From Humitalea sp050632385 (GTDB lineage Bacteria > Pseudomonadota > Alphaproteobacteria > Acetobacterales > Acetobacteraceae), in the NCBI RefSeq assembly GCF_050632385.1, contig NZ_CP192599.1, positions 3,224,001 through 3,288,000 of the forward strand: a stretch of 64,000 nt of DNA, read 5' to 3'. The position numbers and the translations under genes are program-made. Positions 34,656 to 43,012 of this stretch are shown here, in pieces (within the stretch, counting starts at the first letter, position 1; each line of letters starts with the position of its first letter). Under the pieces are notes generated by a model. It searched no databases and was not told the origin of the DNA. It saw only the letters and a list, made by a program, of their open reading frames with translations.

Positions 34656-34826
34656 AAAAATAAGTGCGGAGCCGCCATGGCCGTCGGCGTGTCATCCTCC
34701 ATGGACCTGCTGGTGCAGGTGGGCGCCAGGTACCCGGACCACGATCCGGGCAGAGCCAGCTCCCGGAGGTTGCTCATTGGCCCCGGGGATGTGCTTGCCT
34801 CAACTAACCGGGCAGCTCCGCCCGCT
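34656..34826 (-). ncRNA. ssrS: Probable 6S RNA
   Basis: The 194-bp gap between zapA and the 5-FCL gene is the classical position of 6S RNA. On the minus strand GCGGAGC (plus 34815-34821) pairs with GCTCCGC (34666-34672) to close the element, immediately followed by ACTTATTTTTT as terminator. Inside, CCTCC/GGAGG and GCTGG/CCAGC extend a long irregular hairpin capped by CCCGGA-TCGTGG-TCCGGG. Length about 165-175 nt fits. Such RNA mimics an open promoter and holds sigma70 RNA polymerase. Ends are approximate. Confidence 0.7.
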
Positions 34827-34830
34827 GCAC

Positions 34831-35172
34831 TTAGGGCCGGTCGAGGGTCGCGGCAATGCCTTCAATACGTTCGGCCAGCCGCGCGATGCGTTCGGCCAGG
34901 CGCGGATCGCTGGCCGATGAGGCTTCGGCCGCCGGCAGCGGCGCCCCGCCACGGGCGGCCGACAGGTCCACCCGCATGTCGTGCAACTCATCCGCCAGCA
35001 GCAGCCCGGCCAGCAGCAGCAGGCGCGATTCGCCATACTGGCCGCCCATGGCGCGGATCGAGGCGACGCGGCGGTCGAGTTCGGCGGCCAGTGCCACCAG
35101 ATGCGCTTCCTGCCCGTCCTCGCAGGAAACCGGGTGCGAATAGCCGCCGACGCGGACCGTGACCTGGGCCAT
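34831..35172 (-). CDS. zapA: Cell division protein ZapA
   Basis: 113 residues; promotes FtsZ bundling at the division ring. Begins with MAQVTVRVGGYSHPVSCEDGQ, has the VALAAELDRRV segment, and a C-terminal coiled coil (LAERIARLAERIEGI). Followed by the 6S RNA and 5-FCL genes, a synteny conserved in many proteobacteria. The upstream coiled-coil gene stops 6 nt before it. Confidence 0.9.
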   Translation of the reverse strand: MAQVTVRVGGYSHPVSCEDGQEAHLVALAAELDRRVASIRAMGGQYGESRLLLLAGLLLADELHDMRVDLSAARGGAPLPAAEASSASDPRLAERIARLAERIEGIAATLDRP

Positions 35173-35178
35173 CTTGGC

Positions 35179-35454
35179 TTATTCCTCGGCCGGGGCGCTG
35201 TTTTGCGGCCCCGACGCTGGCAAATTGGGTGCTGGCGGCTCGGCGGCGGCGCGCAACCGGGCCAGGGTCGCGTCCAGCCGGTCGGCCAGGGCGGCGAATT
35301 CGATGCGGCTGGCGCCGTCCTGCGGGGCGGATTCGCCGCGCGCGGCGGCATCCAGCCTGGCGCGGGCGGCATCGGCGCGGGCGGCCAGCAGGTCCAGCGC
35401 CGCGTCAAGCCGCGCCCAGGCCAGATCCTCGGGTGTCGTGTCCTCGGCGCTCAC
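35179..35454 (-). CDS. Small coiled-coil protein, DUF4164-like
   Basis: 91 residues from GTG 35454. Almost entirely alpha-helical with heptad-like Leu/Ala spacing (LDAALDLLAARADAARARL, LADRLDATLARLRAA) and a Pro-rich tail. Its place directly before zapA matches the small DUF4164-type proteins found there in alphaproteobacteria. Function unknown. Confidence 0.7.
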   Translation of the reverse strand: MSAEDTTPEDLAWARLDAALDLLAARADAARARLDAAARGESAPQDGASRIEFAALADRLDATLARLRAAAEPPAPNLPASGPQNSAPAEE

Positions 35455-35561
35455 GGCAGCCTCGGGTCAGCAGATGTCGGCACGGGTAGAATCGTCGTGG
35501 CCTCGTTTGCTCCACGCCCAGGCCCTCGACAGGCGGCCTTGGCGATGCCTTGGCTTTACGC

Positions 35562-36020
35562 ATGGCGGATAGGCAGGGTCAACCAGGAGTGAACAGCGCG
35601 GTCGCGGTGGAGGTGCGGGATACGGCCGAAGCAGCGGCGGTGCTGGCCACCGCCGGGGCTTTGGTGCCCTTGCTGCTATCCCCCCCGGGGGCCGCCGCAT
35701 GGCTGGGTCCGCACGGCTGGGCCGCGTTGATCGCCGAGGCCGCGGCGCGGGTGCCCGGCGTCGCGCACCGGCACGCGCTGGATTGCGCCGCCGCCCCCGG
35801 CCATGCGCTGGCCGGGCTGCGCGCGGGCCTGCCGTGCCTGGTGCTGGACGGACGCCACCCGGGTTTTCCCGCCGTCGCGGCCGCGGCGGCCGAGGCCGGT
35901 GCCGCCCTTCTGCCTGAACGGCCAAAGGCACTGAACCTGGCCGGTCTGGACCTGGGTCGGCCCGCCGCGCTGGCCCGATTGCGGGCATTGATCGCCGCCT
36001 GGCCCCGATCCGGCGCGTGA
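35562..36020 (+). CDS. Hypothetical Ala-rich protein (152 residues)
   Basis: Taken from ATG 35562; TTG 35550 or GTG 35589 (overlapping a GGAG) are alternatives. Ala/Gly/Leu-rich with the segments AGALVPLLLSPPGAAAWLG, HALDCAAAPGHALAGLRAGLPCLVLDG and RPKALNLAGLDLGRPAALARL. The alternating strand-helix pattern suggests a small Rossmann-like fold. No family recognised. Divergent from the zapA operon. Confidence 0.65.
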   Translation: MADRQGQPGVNSAVAVEVRDTAEAAAVLATAGALVPLLLSPPGAAAWLGPHGWAALIAEAAARVPGVAHRHALDCAAAPGHALAGLRAGLPCLVLDGRHPGFPAVAAAAAEAGAALLPERPKALNLAGLDLGRPAALARLRALIAAWPRSGA

Positions 36021-36077
36021 CAGCGCGCGGGGGTTCGGCTATGGCCGGCCCGCCCCATTCGGAAAGGTCTCAGGCCC

Positions 36078-36995
36078 ATGAAGCTCACGCGCCGCGTCAA
36101 GGAAATCCTGTCCTGGTACGAGAGCGACAACCCCGGGACCAAGGCGAACCTCGCCCGCATCCTGATGGAAGGGAAGTTGGGCGGCACGGGCCGCATGGTC
36201 ATCCTGCCGGTGGACCAGGGTTTCGAGCACGGCCCCGCACGGTCGTTCGGCCCGAACCCCGCGGCCTATGACCCGCATTATTTGTTCGAACTGGCGATCG
36301 AGGCCGGGCTGAACGCCTATGCCGCCCCGCTCGGCATGATCGAGGCCGGTGCCGCCACCTATGCCGGCGCGATCCCGACCATCCTGAAGGTCAACAGCAG
36401 CAACAGCCTGTCCACGACCAAGGACCAGGCCGTGACCGGCACCGTCGGTGACGCGCTGCGGCTTGGCTGCTCGGCGATCGGCTTCACGATCTACCCCGGC
36501 AGCGAATACCAGTTCGAAATGATGGAAGAACTGCGCGAACTGGCCGAGGAAGCCAAGGCCGCCGGCCTCGCCGTCGTCGTCTGGTCCTATCCGCGCGGCC
36601 CGATGCTGGACAAGACCGGTGAGACGGCCTTGGACATCGCGGCCTATGCCGCCCACATCGCCGCCCTGTCGGGCGCCCATATCATCAAGGTGAAGCCGCC
36701 GACGGCAGCCATCTCGCTTGATGCCGCGAAGAAGACCTACGAAAAGTTCCCGGTCGAGAACGACCCGGCCAAGCGCATCGCCCATATCGTGCAGGCCTGC
36801 TTCAACGGCCGGCGCCTGGTGGTGTTCTCGGGCGGTGAGGCCCGCAGCAACGAGAGCCTGCTGGACGACGTCCGCGCGATCCATGCCGGCGGCGGCAACG
36901 GCAGCATCGTCGGCCGCAACGCCTTCCAGCGCAGCAAGGCCGATGCCCTGGCGCTGCTGGCCAGCATCATCGAGGTCTACAAGACCAAGCTGTAA
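36078..36995 (+). CDS. Class I fructose-bisphosphate aldolase (DhnA/FbaB type)
   Basis: Schiff-base aldolase of glycolysis and gluconeogenesis, 305 residues. The archaeal-type/DhnA family features are VDQGFEHGPARSFGPN, the strand with Lys HIIKVKPPT (candidate Schiff-base Lys), GFTIYPGSEYQFEM and VVVWSYPRGP, and the phosphate-binding end VFSGGEARSNE plus GGNGSIVGRNAFQR. Free-standing; a hairpin follows its stop. Confidence 0.93.
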   Translation: MKLTRRVKEILSWYESDNPGTKANLARILMEGKLGGTGRMVILPVDQGFEHGPARSFGPNPAAYDPHYLFELAIEAGLNAYAAPLGMIEAGAATYAGAIPTILKVNSSNSLSTTKDQAVTGTVGDALRLGCSAIGFTIYPGSEYQFEMMEELRELAEEAKAAGLAVVVWSYPRGPMLDKTGETALDIAAYAAHIAALSGAHIIKVKPPTAAISLDAAKKTYEKFPVENDPAKRIAHIVQACFNGRRLVVFSGGEARSNESLLDDVRAIHAGGGNGSIVGRNAFQRSKADALALLASIIEVYKTKL

Positions 36996-37002
36996 GTCGG
37001 GC

Positions 37003-37031
37003 GGGGGCGGCGCATCGCGCGCCGCCCCCTT
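37003..37031 (+). terminator. Hairpin after the aldolase gene
   Basis: GGGGGCGGCGC (37003-37013) pairs with GCGCCGCCCCC (37019-37029), 11 bp with a 5-nt loop, followed only by TT and Cs. It begins 7 nt after the aldolase stop. Strong stem but poor U-tract, so termination may be partial. Confidence 0.4.
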
Positions 37032-37055
37032 CCCCTGGCGCGTCGCTGGCGTCAC

Positions 37056-37715
37056 ATGCATCGCATGGATGACGAACCCCGCGACCCCTGCCGCCTCTAC
37101 CTGATCACCCCGCCGGTCTTCGACCCCCTGGCCTTTCGCGACCTGCTGGGCGCGGCGCTGGACGCGGGTGATGTGGCCGCCCTGCAAATCCGCCTGAAAG
37201 ACGCGCCCGACGACGCCGTGAAGCGCGCCGTGGAAGCGCTGCTGCCCGTCGCCCAGGCCCGCAACGTCGCGGTGCTGCTGAACGACAACGCGGCCCTGGC
37301 GGTCGCGACCGGTTGCGATGGCGTGCACCTGGGCCAATCCGACGGCGACCATGCCGCCGCCCGCGGGCTATTGGGGCCGGACAGGATGCTTGGCATCACC
37401 TGCCACGCCAGCCGGGACCTGGCGATGAAGGCCGGCGAAATCGGCGCCGACTACGTCGCCTTCGGTGCCTTCTTCCCAACCGAGACCAAAGTGACGGAGC
37501 ACGTCGCCGATACCGAGTTGCTGGAATGGTGGTCGGAGATCTTTGAGGTCCCCTGCGTCGCCATCGGTGGCATCACCGCCGAAAACTGCCCCCCGCTGGT
37601 TCGCGCCGGCGCCGATTTCCTGGCCGTGGTGGGTGCCGTGTGGAACCATCCGCAGGGGCCAGCCGCCGGGGTCCGGGCGATGAACGCCGCCATGGCCGGG
37701 GCCGAGGAAGGCTAG
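37056..37715 (+). CDS. thiE: Thiamine phosphate synthase
   Basis: Joins HMP-PP and thiazole phosphate, 219 residues. TIM-barrel motifs present: ALQIRLKD, LLNDNAALAVATGCDGVHLGQSD, GITCHASRDL, YVAFGAFFPTETK and AIGGITAEN. ATG 37056 or 37065 are both possible starts. No TPP riboswitch is seen in the 60-nt gap before it. Separate from other thi genes in this window. Confidence 0.92.
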   Translation: MHRMDDEPRDPCRLYLITPPVFDPLAFRDLLGAALDAGDVAALQIRLKDAPDDAVKRAVEALLPVAQARNVAVLLNDNAALAVATGCDGVHLGQSDGDHAAARGLLGPDRMLGITCHASRDLAMKAGEIGADYVAFGAFFPTETKVTEHVADTELLEWWSEIFEVPCVAIGGITAENCPPLVRAGADFLAVVGAVWNHPQGPAAGVRAMNAAMAGAEEG

Positions 37716-37718
37716 GCG

Positions 37719-38447
37719 ATGGACGAAGTCACTTTCCACAGCCGCCTGCATCAGCCCGGTGCCATCCTGGATGTCGGCGCGCATGACGGATTGCTGACCA
37801 TCCCCTTCTCCTGCCTGCCGGATAGCAGGGTCATCGCCTTCGAACCCCTGCCCCGGGCGTTCTCGCGCCTGGCCGCGGCGATGGCCGCGGCCCATGGCGG
37901 TGCCGTGCCGCCCCACGTCGCCCTGCATGCCGAGGCCCTGGGCGATCAGTCCGGGCGCATCACCCTGTCGATCCCCGTGCTGGATGGCGTCGCGCAGGAA
38001 CAATGGGCCTCCACCGCCAAGGATTACGCCAGCTACGACCGGGGCCGCGTCGCGGTCGAACGCCTGACCGTGCCGATCCGCACCATCGATTCCCTCGGCC
38101 TCCGCGACCTGACCCACATCAAGATCGATGCCGAGGGCGCCGAATACGAAGTCCTGCGCGGCGCCCGGGACACCCTCCTGCGCTGCCGCCCGGTCATCAC
38201 CGCCGAGGTCGAGGAACGCCACCGCGCCGGCTCCACCTGGGCGGTGCCGGCCTATCTGGACGCGCTTGGCTACGACGTGATGTTCGAACTCGGTGACCGC
38301 TGGTTCCCCGTGGCGGGGCTGGACCGCGCGACGATGCAGCGCGCCAGCCCCGACCCCAGCGTGTTCGAGGCATCGGACCCCTACGTCTTCATCTTCTACG
38401 CCTTGCCGCGCGAAAACGCGGCGGCGCTGCTGGCGAGGCTTGCATGA
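37719..38447 (+). CDS. FkbM family methyltransferase
   Basis: SAM-dependent methyltransferase of the FkbM type, 242 residues. Motif I ILDVGAHDGLLTIPF is near residues 18-32, motif II VIAFEPLPRAFSRL follows, and post-motif stretches HIKIDAEGAEYEVLRGARDTL and EVEERHRAGS match the family. Such enzymes O-methylate sugars or polyketides. It starts 3 nt after thiE and overlaps the next gene by ATGA; substrate unknown. Confidence 0.9.
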   Translation: MDEVTFHSRLHQPGAILDVGAHDGLLTIPFSCLPDSRVIAFEPLPRAFSRLAAAMAAAHGGAVPPHVALHAEALGDQSGRITLSIPVLDGVAQEQWASTAKDYASYDRGRVAVERLTVPIRTIDSLGLRDLTHIKIDAEGAEYEVLRGARDTLLRCRPVITAEVEERHRAGSTWAVPAYLDALGYDVMFELGDRWFPVAGLDRATMQRASPDPSVFEASDPYVFIFYALPRENAAALLARLA

Positions 38448-39457
38448 TCCGAACAGTCCTGGGCGACATCGCACCCGAAACGCTCGGCCGCACGCTGATG
38501 CATGAACACATCATCTGCGACATCACGCCGCCTTCCCTGCGTGGCGTGCCCGGCTTCGACGCCCCCATCACCATGCAAAGCCGCTTCGACATCGACTACG
38601 GCCGCAAGCGGCACACGGCCAAATTCCAATTGCTGGACCAGGAGCTTGCGATCGCCGAGGTCGCGTCCTTCGCCGAGGATGGCGGCCAGGCGATCGTCGA
38701 ACTGACCATCGGAGGGCTGGACCCTGACCCCGTGGCCCTGGCCGAGATCTCCCGCGCCACGGGTGTCGCCATCATCATGGGCTGCGGCCACTACACCGAG
38801 GAATTCCAGGCCCCCGCCAACCACGACCGCACGGTCGAGGATTTTGCCGCCGAGATGATCGCCGCAGTCCGCACCGGCGCCTGGGGGACGGACATCCGCG
38901 CCGGGATCATCGGCGAAATCGGCTGTTCCGCGCCCTGGACCGCGCTGGAACGGCGCGTGATGACGGCCGCGGTGCTGGCCCAGCAGGAAACCGGCGCCAG
39001 CATCACCATCCACCCCGGCGTGGATCCGGACCAGCCGGCCGAGATCATCGCCTTTATCCGCGCGCTGGGCGGCGATGTGTCGCGCACCATCATCGATCAT
39101 GTGGACCGCACGATATTCGACACCGACCGGCTGCTGCGCCTGGCCGACACCGGCTGCGTGCTGGAACTGGACCTGTTCGGCTACGAACACGCCTATTGGT
39201 CCTTCGCCCCGGTGGACATGCCGAACGATGGCCAGCGCATCCAGATGCTGCGCGCCCTGGCGGATGCGGGGCATGGCGACCGCATGCTGATTTCGCAGGA
39301 TATCTGCCGGCTGACGCGGCTGCGCGCCTTTGGCGGGCACGGCTATGGCCATATCCTCCGCAACGTCGCGCCGCTTATGCTGGAGCGCGGTTTTTCCGCC
39401 GCCGAGGTCGACCAGGTGCTGGTTCATTCGCCGCGCCGGTTGCTGACCTTCGCCTGA
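38444..39457 (+). CDS. Phosphotriesterase-family metallohydrolase
   Basis: Amidohydrolase-superfamily TIM barrel of 337 residues. The first metal pair is HEH at residues 20-22. The position bridging the two metals falls in IGEIGCS, where Glu replaces the carbamylated Lys of true phosphotriesterases, as in the PHP branch. HPGVDPDQ and IIDHVDRT supply the further His ligands, and SQDICRL the catalytic Asp. More likely a lactonase or other ester hydrolase than a phosphotriesterase. Overlaps the FkbM gene by 4 nt. Confidence 0.88.
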   Translation: MIRTVLGDIAPETLGRTLMHEHIICDITPPSLRGVPGFDAPITMQSRFDIDYGRKRHTAKFQLLDQELAIAEVASFAEDGGQAIVELTIGGLDPDPVALAEISRATGVAIIMGCGHYTEEFQAPANHDRTVEDFAAEMIAAVRTGAWGTDIRAGIIGEIGCSAPWTALERRVMTAAVLAQQETGASITIHPGVDPDQPAEIIAFIRALGGDVSRTIIDHVDRTIFDTDRLLRLADTGCVLELDLFGYEHAYWSFAPVDMPNDGQRIQMLRALADAGHGDRMLISQDICRLTRLRAFGGHGYGHILRNVAPLMLERGFSAAEVDQVLVHSPRRLLTFA

Positions 39458-39501
39458 CGGTTCAGGCTTTCGGCCCCACTGACGTCCAGGAAATCCGGTC
39501 C

Positions 39502-40146
39502 ATGATCACGATCTACGGCGTGTTGCGCTCCCGCGCGTCACGCAATGTCTGGCTGCTGCATGAAATGGGTCGCGAGTTCCGCCACGTCCCGGTGATTCAG
39601 GTTGGGCGCCTGGCCGATCCCGCGTCAGCGATCAACACGCGCTCGGCCGACTTCCTGGCCATCAATCCCAATGGCCTGATCCCCAGCATGGATGACGACG
39701 GGCTGGTCCTGCACGAATCCCTCGCCATCAACCTGCATCTGGCGCGCAAATACGGCGGCGCCCTTGGCCCGGCCGATGCGGTCGAGGACAGCCAGATGGG
39801 GATGTGGACGCTTTGGGCCGCGACCAATGTGGAGCCCCACAGCATCCAGGTGCTCTACAACCGCGCCGCCAAGCCGGTGGCGGAACGCGATGCCGCGCTG
39901 GCCGATGCGTCAGTGGCGGCCCTGCGCGGGCCCGTGGCTGTGCTGGAGCTGCACCTGGCGCAGTCCGGTTTCCTGGTCGGCGGGCGCTTCACCGTCGCGG
40001 ACGTCAACGTGGCGGAGGTGATGCGCTACGCCCTGCCCGCGCCGGAACTCTTCACCGAGGCACCAGCGGTGCGTGCCTGGATCGCCGCCTGCCACGCGCG
40101 GCCGGCGTTCAAGCGGATGATGGCGGAACGGGACGCCGAGGCCTGA
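39502..40146 (+). CDS. Glutathione S-transferase family protein
   Basis: 214 residues from ATG 39502. Thioredoxin-like N-terminal domain with YGVLRSRASRNVWLLHEMG (Ser/Arg in the catalytic area), INPNGLIPSMDDDGLVLHESLAINLHLARKYG (the cis-Pro and the ES glutathione-binding pair), and a helical C-terminal domain with the FTVADVNVAEVMRYA N-capping box. Convergent with the outer-membrane protein gene across a shared terminator. Confidence 0.92.
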   Translation: MITIYGVLRSRASRNVWLLHEMGREFRHVPVIQVGRLADPASAINTRSADFLAINPNGLIPSMDDDGLVLHESLAINLHLARKYGGALGPADAVEDSQMGMWTLWAATNVEPHSIQVLYNRAAKPVAERDAALADASVAALRGPVAVLELHLAQSGFLVGGRFTVADVNVAEVMRYALPAPELFTEAPAVRAWIAACHARPAFKRMMAERDAEA

Positions 40147-40155
40147 TGATCAGGG

Positions 40156-40182
40156 TGGGGGGCGACCCGCCCCCCATTCTTT
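40156..40182. terminator. Bidirectional terminator hairpin between GST and the outer-membrane protein gene
   Basis: TGGGGGGCG-ACC-CGCCCCCCA is a 9-bp perfect stem with a 3-nt loop, then TTCTTTA on the plus strand. It sits in the 34-bp gap between convergent genes and could serve both, though the T-tract is only on the plus side. Confidence 0.6.
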
Positions 40183-40828
40183 AGAACCGGTAGCGGAAGC
40201 CGGCGGTCAGGGTGTTGGAGCCTTCCCAGACCCCGTTGATGTTCCCGAAGATGCCGGACCGGTGCACGTAGCGCAGCACGACGGCGTTCTGCGGCGCGGA
40301 CGGCAGGGCGAAGGTGATTTCCGGCGACAGGTTGTTCAGCCACTTGCTGGTATTTTCTTCGGGCATCGCCGCGGTGCCCGTCTCGGCTGCCGGCAGGCGA
40401 GTCACGTAGTCCGGCCCGACGAAGACGCCGATGGTGGTGTAGACGTAATCCGTCCAAGGGAAGCCGTCGTAGGAAACGCCGACGTTGGCCCAGAACTCGC
40501 CACCTTCAGTCTGGCCGAAGCGGTAATAGCCGCCGGCCTCGGCGCTGACCGTGAAGAAGCGCCAGAACCGGGCGAGTTGCCTGTTCAGGCCGGCGCCGAC
40601 CACCGTATCGTCGCCGTAGGTGCCGTTCTGGGGTGAGACGATCAACTCGCGCAGATAGCCGTCGGTCACCGATGTGCCGACGTAGAGGCTCGCGGCCCAT
40701 GGCCGGGCGTCGGAGAGGGTGCGCGCCCTTTCGGCACGTTCCCCGGCGGAGGCGGGTGCCGCCAGACCCAGGACCAGGCCCGCGCCAAGCACCGTCGCAC
40801 GCAGAATTGCGCGGAAATCAAACGCCAT
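40181..40828 (-). CDS. Outer-membrane beta-barrel protein, PagL (lipid A 3-O-deacylase)-like
   Basis: 215 residues from ATG 40828 with a signal peptide ending APASAGE. It has amphipathic beta strands and a C-terminal aromatic residue (FRYRF). The last strands read RYVHRSGIFGNINGVWEGSNTLTAGFRYRF in two overlapping segments; the HxS followed by an acidic residue recalls the His-Ser-Glu triad of PagL, which removes the 3-O acyl chain of lipid A. The Glu is one residue closer than in Pseudomonas PagL, so the match is suggestive only. Confidence 0.6.
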   Translation of the reverse strand: MAFDFRAILRATVLGAGLVLGLAAPASAGERAERARTLSDARPWAASLYVGTSVTDGYLRELIVSPQNGTYGDDTVVGAGLNRQLARFWRFFTVSAEAGGYYRFGQTEGGEFWANVGVSYDGFPWTDYVYTTIGVFVGPDYVTRLPAAETGTAAMPEENTSKWLNNLSPEITFALPSAPQNAVVLRYVHRSGIFGNINGVWEGSNTLTAGFRYRF

Positions 40829-40944
40829 CACCCATAAATCCCCGAACGACTGATTTGCCGCTACACTACGTAAAGCAACTGGCCAAGGGCCGGCGCAAGA
40901 AACTGCGCGCAGCATGACCTCATTGCCATGTCTTCGGCATGCGT

Positions 40945-42003
40945 TCAGGCAAAGGGCCAGCCGCCCAGCCACAGCGTATCGGCCACCCGCGGCACCCCCG
41001 CCGCCAGCATCACAAGTCGGTCAAAGCCCAGGGCAATACCGCTGGTCGGCGGCAACCCGGCATCCAGCGCCGCCAGGAAATCCTCATCCACCGGCCAGCC
41101 CGGCGCATCCGGGTGCAGCCGCGCCCGGTCGGCGACGTCACGGATGAAGCGGGCGCGCTGTTCGCCAGGGTCGGTCAACTCGTCAAAGGCGTTGGCGAGT
41201 TCGATGCCGGCGACAAACACCTCGAACCGCAGGGCGCAGCGGGGATCGGTGGGGTCGCGCCGGGCCAACGCCGCCTGCGGCGTGGGCCAATGGGTCAGGA
41301 AGGTGCCGGTGTCCCGCCCGATCCGGGGTTCCACATGGTCCAGCATCAGGCGGAAGAAGGCGTCTTCCCAGGATAGGTCGTCCGGCAGCGGGTGCCCGGC
41401 GGCGCCGGCGGCGGCCAACAGGGCCGGGCCATCGCCCTCCCCATCGGGGCTGACCGTCGCCAGCAGATCGATCCCGCACCAGCGCGCGAAGGCGTCCTGC
41501 ATGCGCAGGCGCTCAAACGGCCGCGTCACATCGGTCGTCACGCCATCATGCGTGGCCACGGCGGGCAGCATCGCACGGACATATGCCTCGGTCTGGTCCA
41601 TCAGGTCGGCCAGCGAGGCGCCGGGCGCATACCATTCCAGCATGGTGAATTCCGGCGCGTGGCGCGGGGAGACCTCGCCATTGCGCCAGACGCGCGCCAG
41701 TTCGAAGACCGGCCCCGCCCCCGCCACCAGCAATCGCTTCAACGCCAGTTCCGGGCTGGTCCGCAACCAGAGCCGCGTCGCCTCCCCACGGCCCAGGTGC
41801 GGGCGGAATTCCGTGTCAAAACCGTGAAGATGCACTTCCATGCCGGGCACCGGGACCAGGGCTGGCGTTTCCACCTCCATGAAACCCCGCGCGGAAAACC
41901 AGGCGCGAGTGGCGGCGGCCATGGCCGCGCGGGCGCGCAGCGCGGGCAGGCGGTCGGCGAGTGAGGCCGGGTGCCAGGGGGCTTTTGGAGGTGCAGGCGT
42001 CAT
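40945..42003 (-). CDS. epmA: EF-P--(R)-beta-lysine ligase EpmA
   Basis: LysRS-like enzyme without an anticodon-binding domain that attaches beta-lysine to EF-P, 352 residues from ATG 42003. Class II motifs: FMEVETPALVPVPGMEVHL, LWLRTSPELALKRLL, motif 2 FELARVWRNGE with EFTMLEWY, and motif 3 SGIALGFDRLVMLA. Missing the N-terminal OB fold of LysRS and slightly over 325 residues, as in EpmA/GenX. Divergent from epmB. Confidence 0.94.
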   Translation of the reverse strand: MTPAPPKAPWHPASLADRLPALRARAAMAAATRAWFSARGFMEVETPALVPVPGMEVHLHGFDTEFRPHLGRGEATRLWLRTSPELALKRLLVAGAGPVFELARVWRNGEVSPRHAPEFTMLEWYAPGASLADLMDQTEAYVRAMLPAVATHDGVTTDVTRPFERLRMQDAFARWCGIDLLATVSPDGEGDGPALLAAAGAAGHPLPDDLSWEDAFFRLMLDHVEPRIGRDTGTFLTHWPTPQAALARRDPTDPRCALRFEVFVAGIELANAFDELTDPGEQRARFIRDVADRARLHPDAPGWPVDEDFLAALDAGLPPTSGIALGFDRLVMLAAGVPRVADTLWLGGWPFA

Positions 42004-42049
42004 GACTGCTGCGTGGCAGGCTGCCGCCGCCTGCGCTAGAGGCTGCCGC

Positions 42050-43012
42050 ATGGAACCCACGATCCGATCCGCCGCAGGGCTGGTGGCCGCCGGCCTGCTA
42101 CCTGCGGCGCTGCAGGCTGACGCCGCCGCCGTCGCCAAACGCTACGCCATCGCCGTCAGCCCGGCCGTCGCGGCCCTGATCGACCGAGCCGACCCGGCGG
42201 ACCCGATCGCGCGCCAGTACGTGCCCGACGCGGCCGAACTGGTGACCGCCCCCTGGGAAATCGACGACCCCACCGCCGATGCGCCCTTTACCCCGATCAA
42301 GGGCGTGGTCCATCGCTACCCGGACCGGGCCTTGCTCAAGCCCCTGCTGGCCTGTCCCGTCTATTGCCGCTTCTGCTTCCGCCGAGAGGTCGTGGGCCCC
42401 GGCGGCGGCGTGCTGACCGATGCGGAACTGGATGCGGCGCTGGATTGGTTCGCCGCCACAACCGCGATCACCGAGGTCATCCTGACCGGCGGCGACCCGC
42501 TGATGCTGGCCCCGCGCCGGCTGGCCCGGATCGTGGCGCGGCTATCGGCCATCCCGCATGTCCAGGTCATCCGCCTGCATACCCGCGTGCCGGTGGCCGA
42601 CCCGGCCCGGGTCACGGAGGCGCTGGTGGCGGCGCTGGACAGCGAAAAAGCCGTCTTCATCTGCGTCCATGCCAACCACGCGCGGGAATTCTCGATCGCC
42701 GCCCGCGATGCCTGCCGGCGGCTGACCGCGGGCGGCATCCCCTTGCTGGGCCAGTCTGTCCTGCTGCGCGGCGTGAACGACAGCACCGCAGCGCTGGAGG
42801 ATCTGTTCCGCGCCATGCTTAGGTCGCGGATCAAGCCCTATTACCTGCATCAGCTCGACAACGCGCCCGGCACCGCACGGTTCCGCGTGCCGCCAGAGGA
42901 GGGGCTGGCCCTGGTCGGCGCCCTGCGCGGGCGGGTCACGGGCCTCGCCTGGCCGACCTATGTGGTCGAGGCACCGGGCGGCGCGGGCAAGCGGCTGGTG
43001 TCCGCCGCATGA
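42050..43012 (+). CDS. epmB: EF-P beta-lysylation protein EpmB (lysine 2,3-aminomutase-like)
   Basis: Radical-SAM, PLP-dependent enzyme that makes (R)-beta-lysine, 320 residues from ATG 42050. The cluster motif is CPVYCRFCFRR (C102, C106, C109). TEVILTGGDPLML, VQVIRLHTRVPVADP and IKPYYLHQLDNAPGTARFRVP are shared with lysine aminomutases. The 46-bp gap to divergent epmA and overlap with the downstream glycosyltransferase (ATGA) are clear. EF-P, the final target, is encoded 2 kb downstream. Confidence 0.94.
   Translation: MEPTIRSAAGLVAAGLLPAALQADAAAVAKRYAIAVSPAVAALIDRADPADPIARQYVPDAAELVTAPWEIDDPTADAPFTPIKGVVHRYPDRALLKPLLACPVYCRFCFRREVVGPGGGVLTDAELDAALDWFAATTAITEVILTGGDPLMLAPRRLARIVARLSAIPHVQVIRLHTRVPVADPARVTEALVAALDSEKAVFICVHANHAREFSIAARDACRRLTAGGIPLLGQSVLLRGVNDSTAALEDLFRAMLRSRIKPYYLHQLDNAPGTARFRVPPEEGLALVGALRGRVTGLAWPTYVVEAPGGAGKRLVSAA

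Noticed and set aside
34046..34777. Long form of the 5-FCL gene starting at 34777
   Set aside because: The extension would read through the probable 6S RNA and its terminator; ATG 34636 has AGGTGAC upstream.
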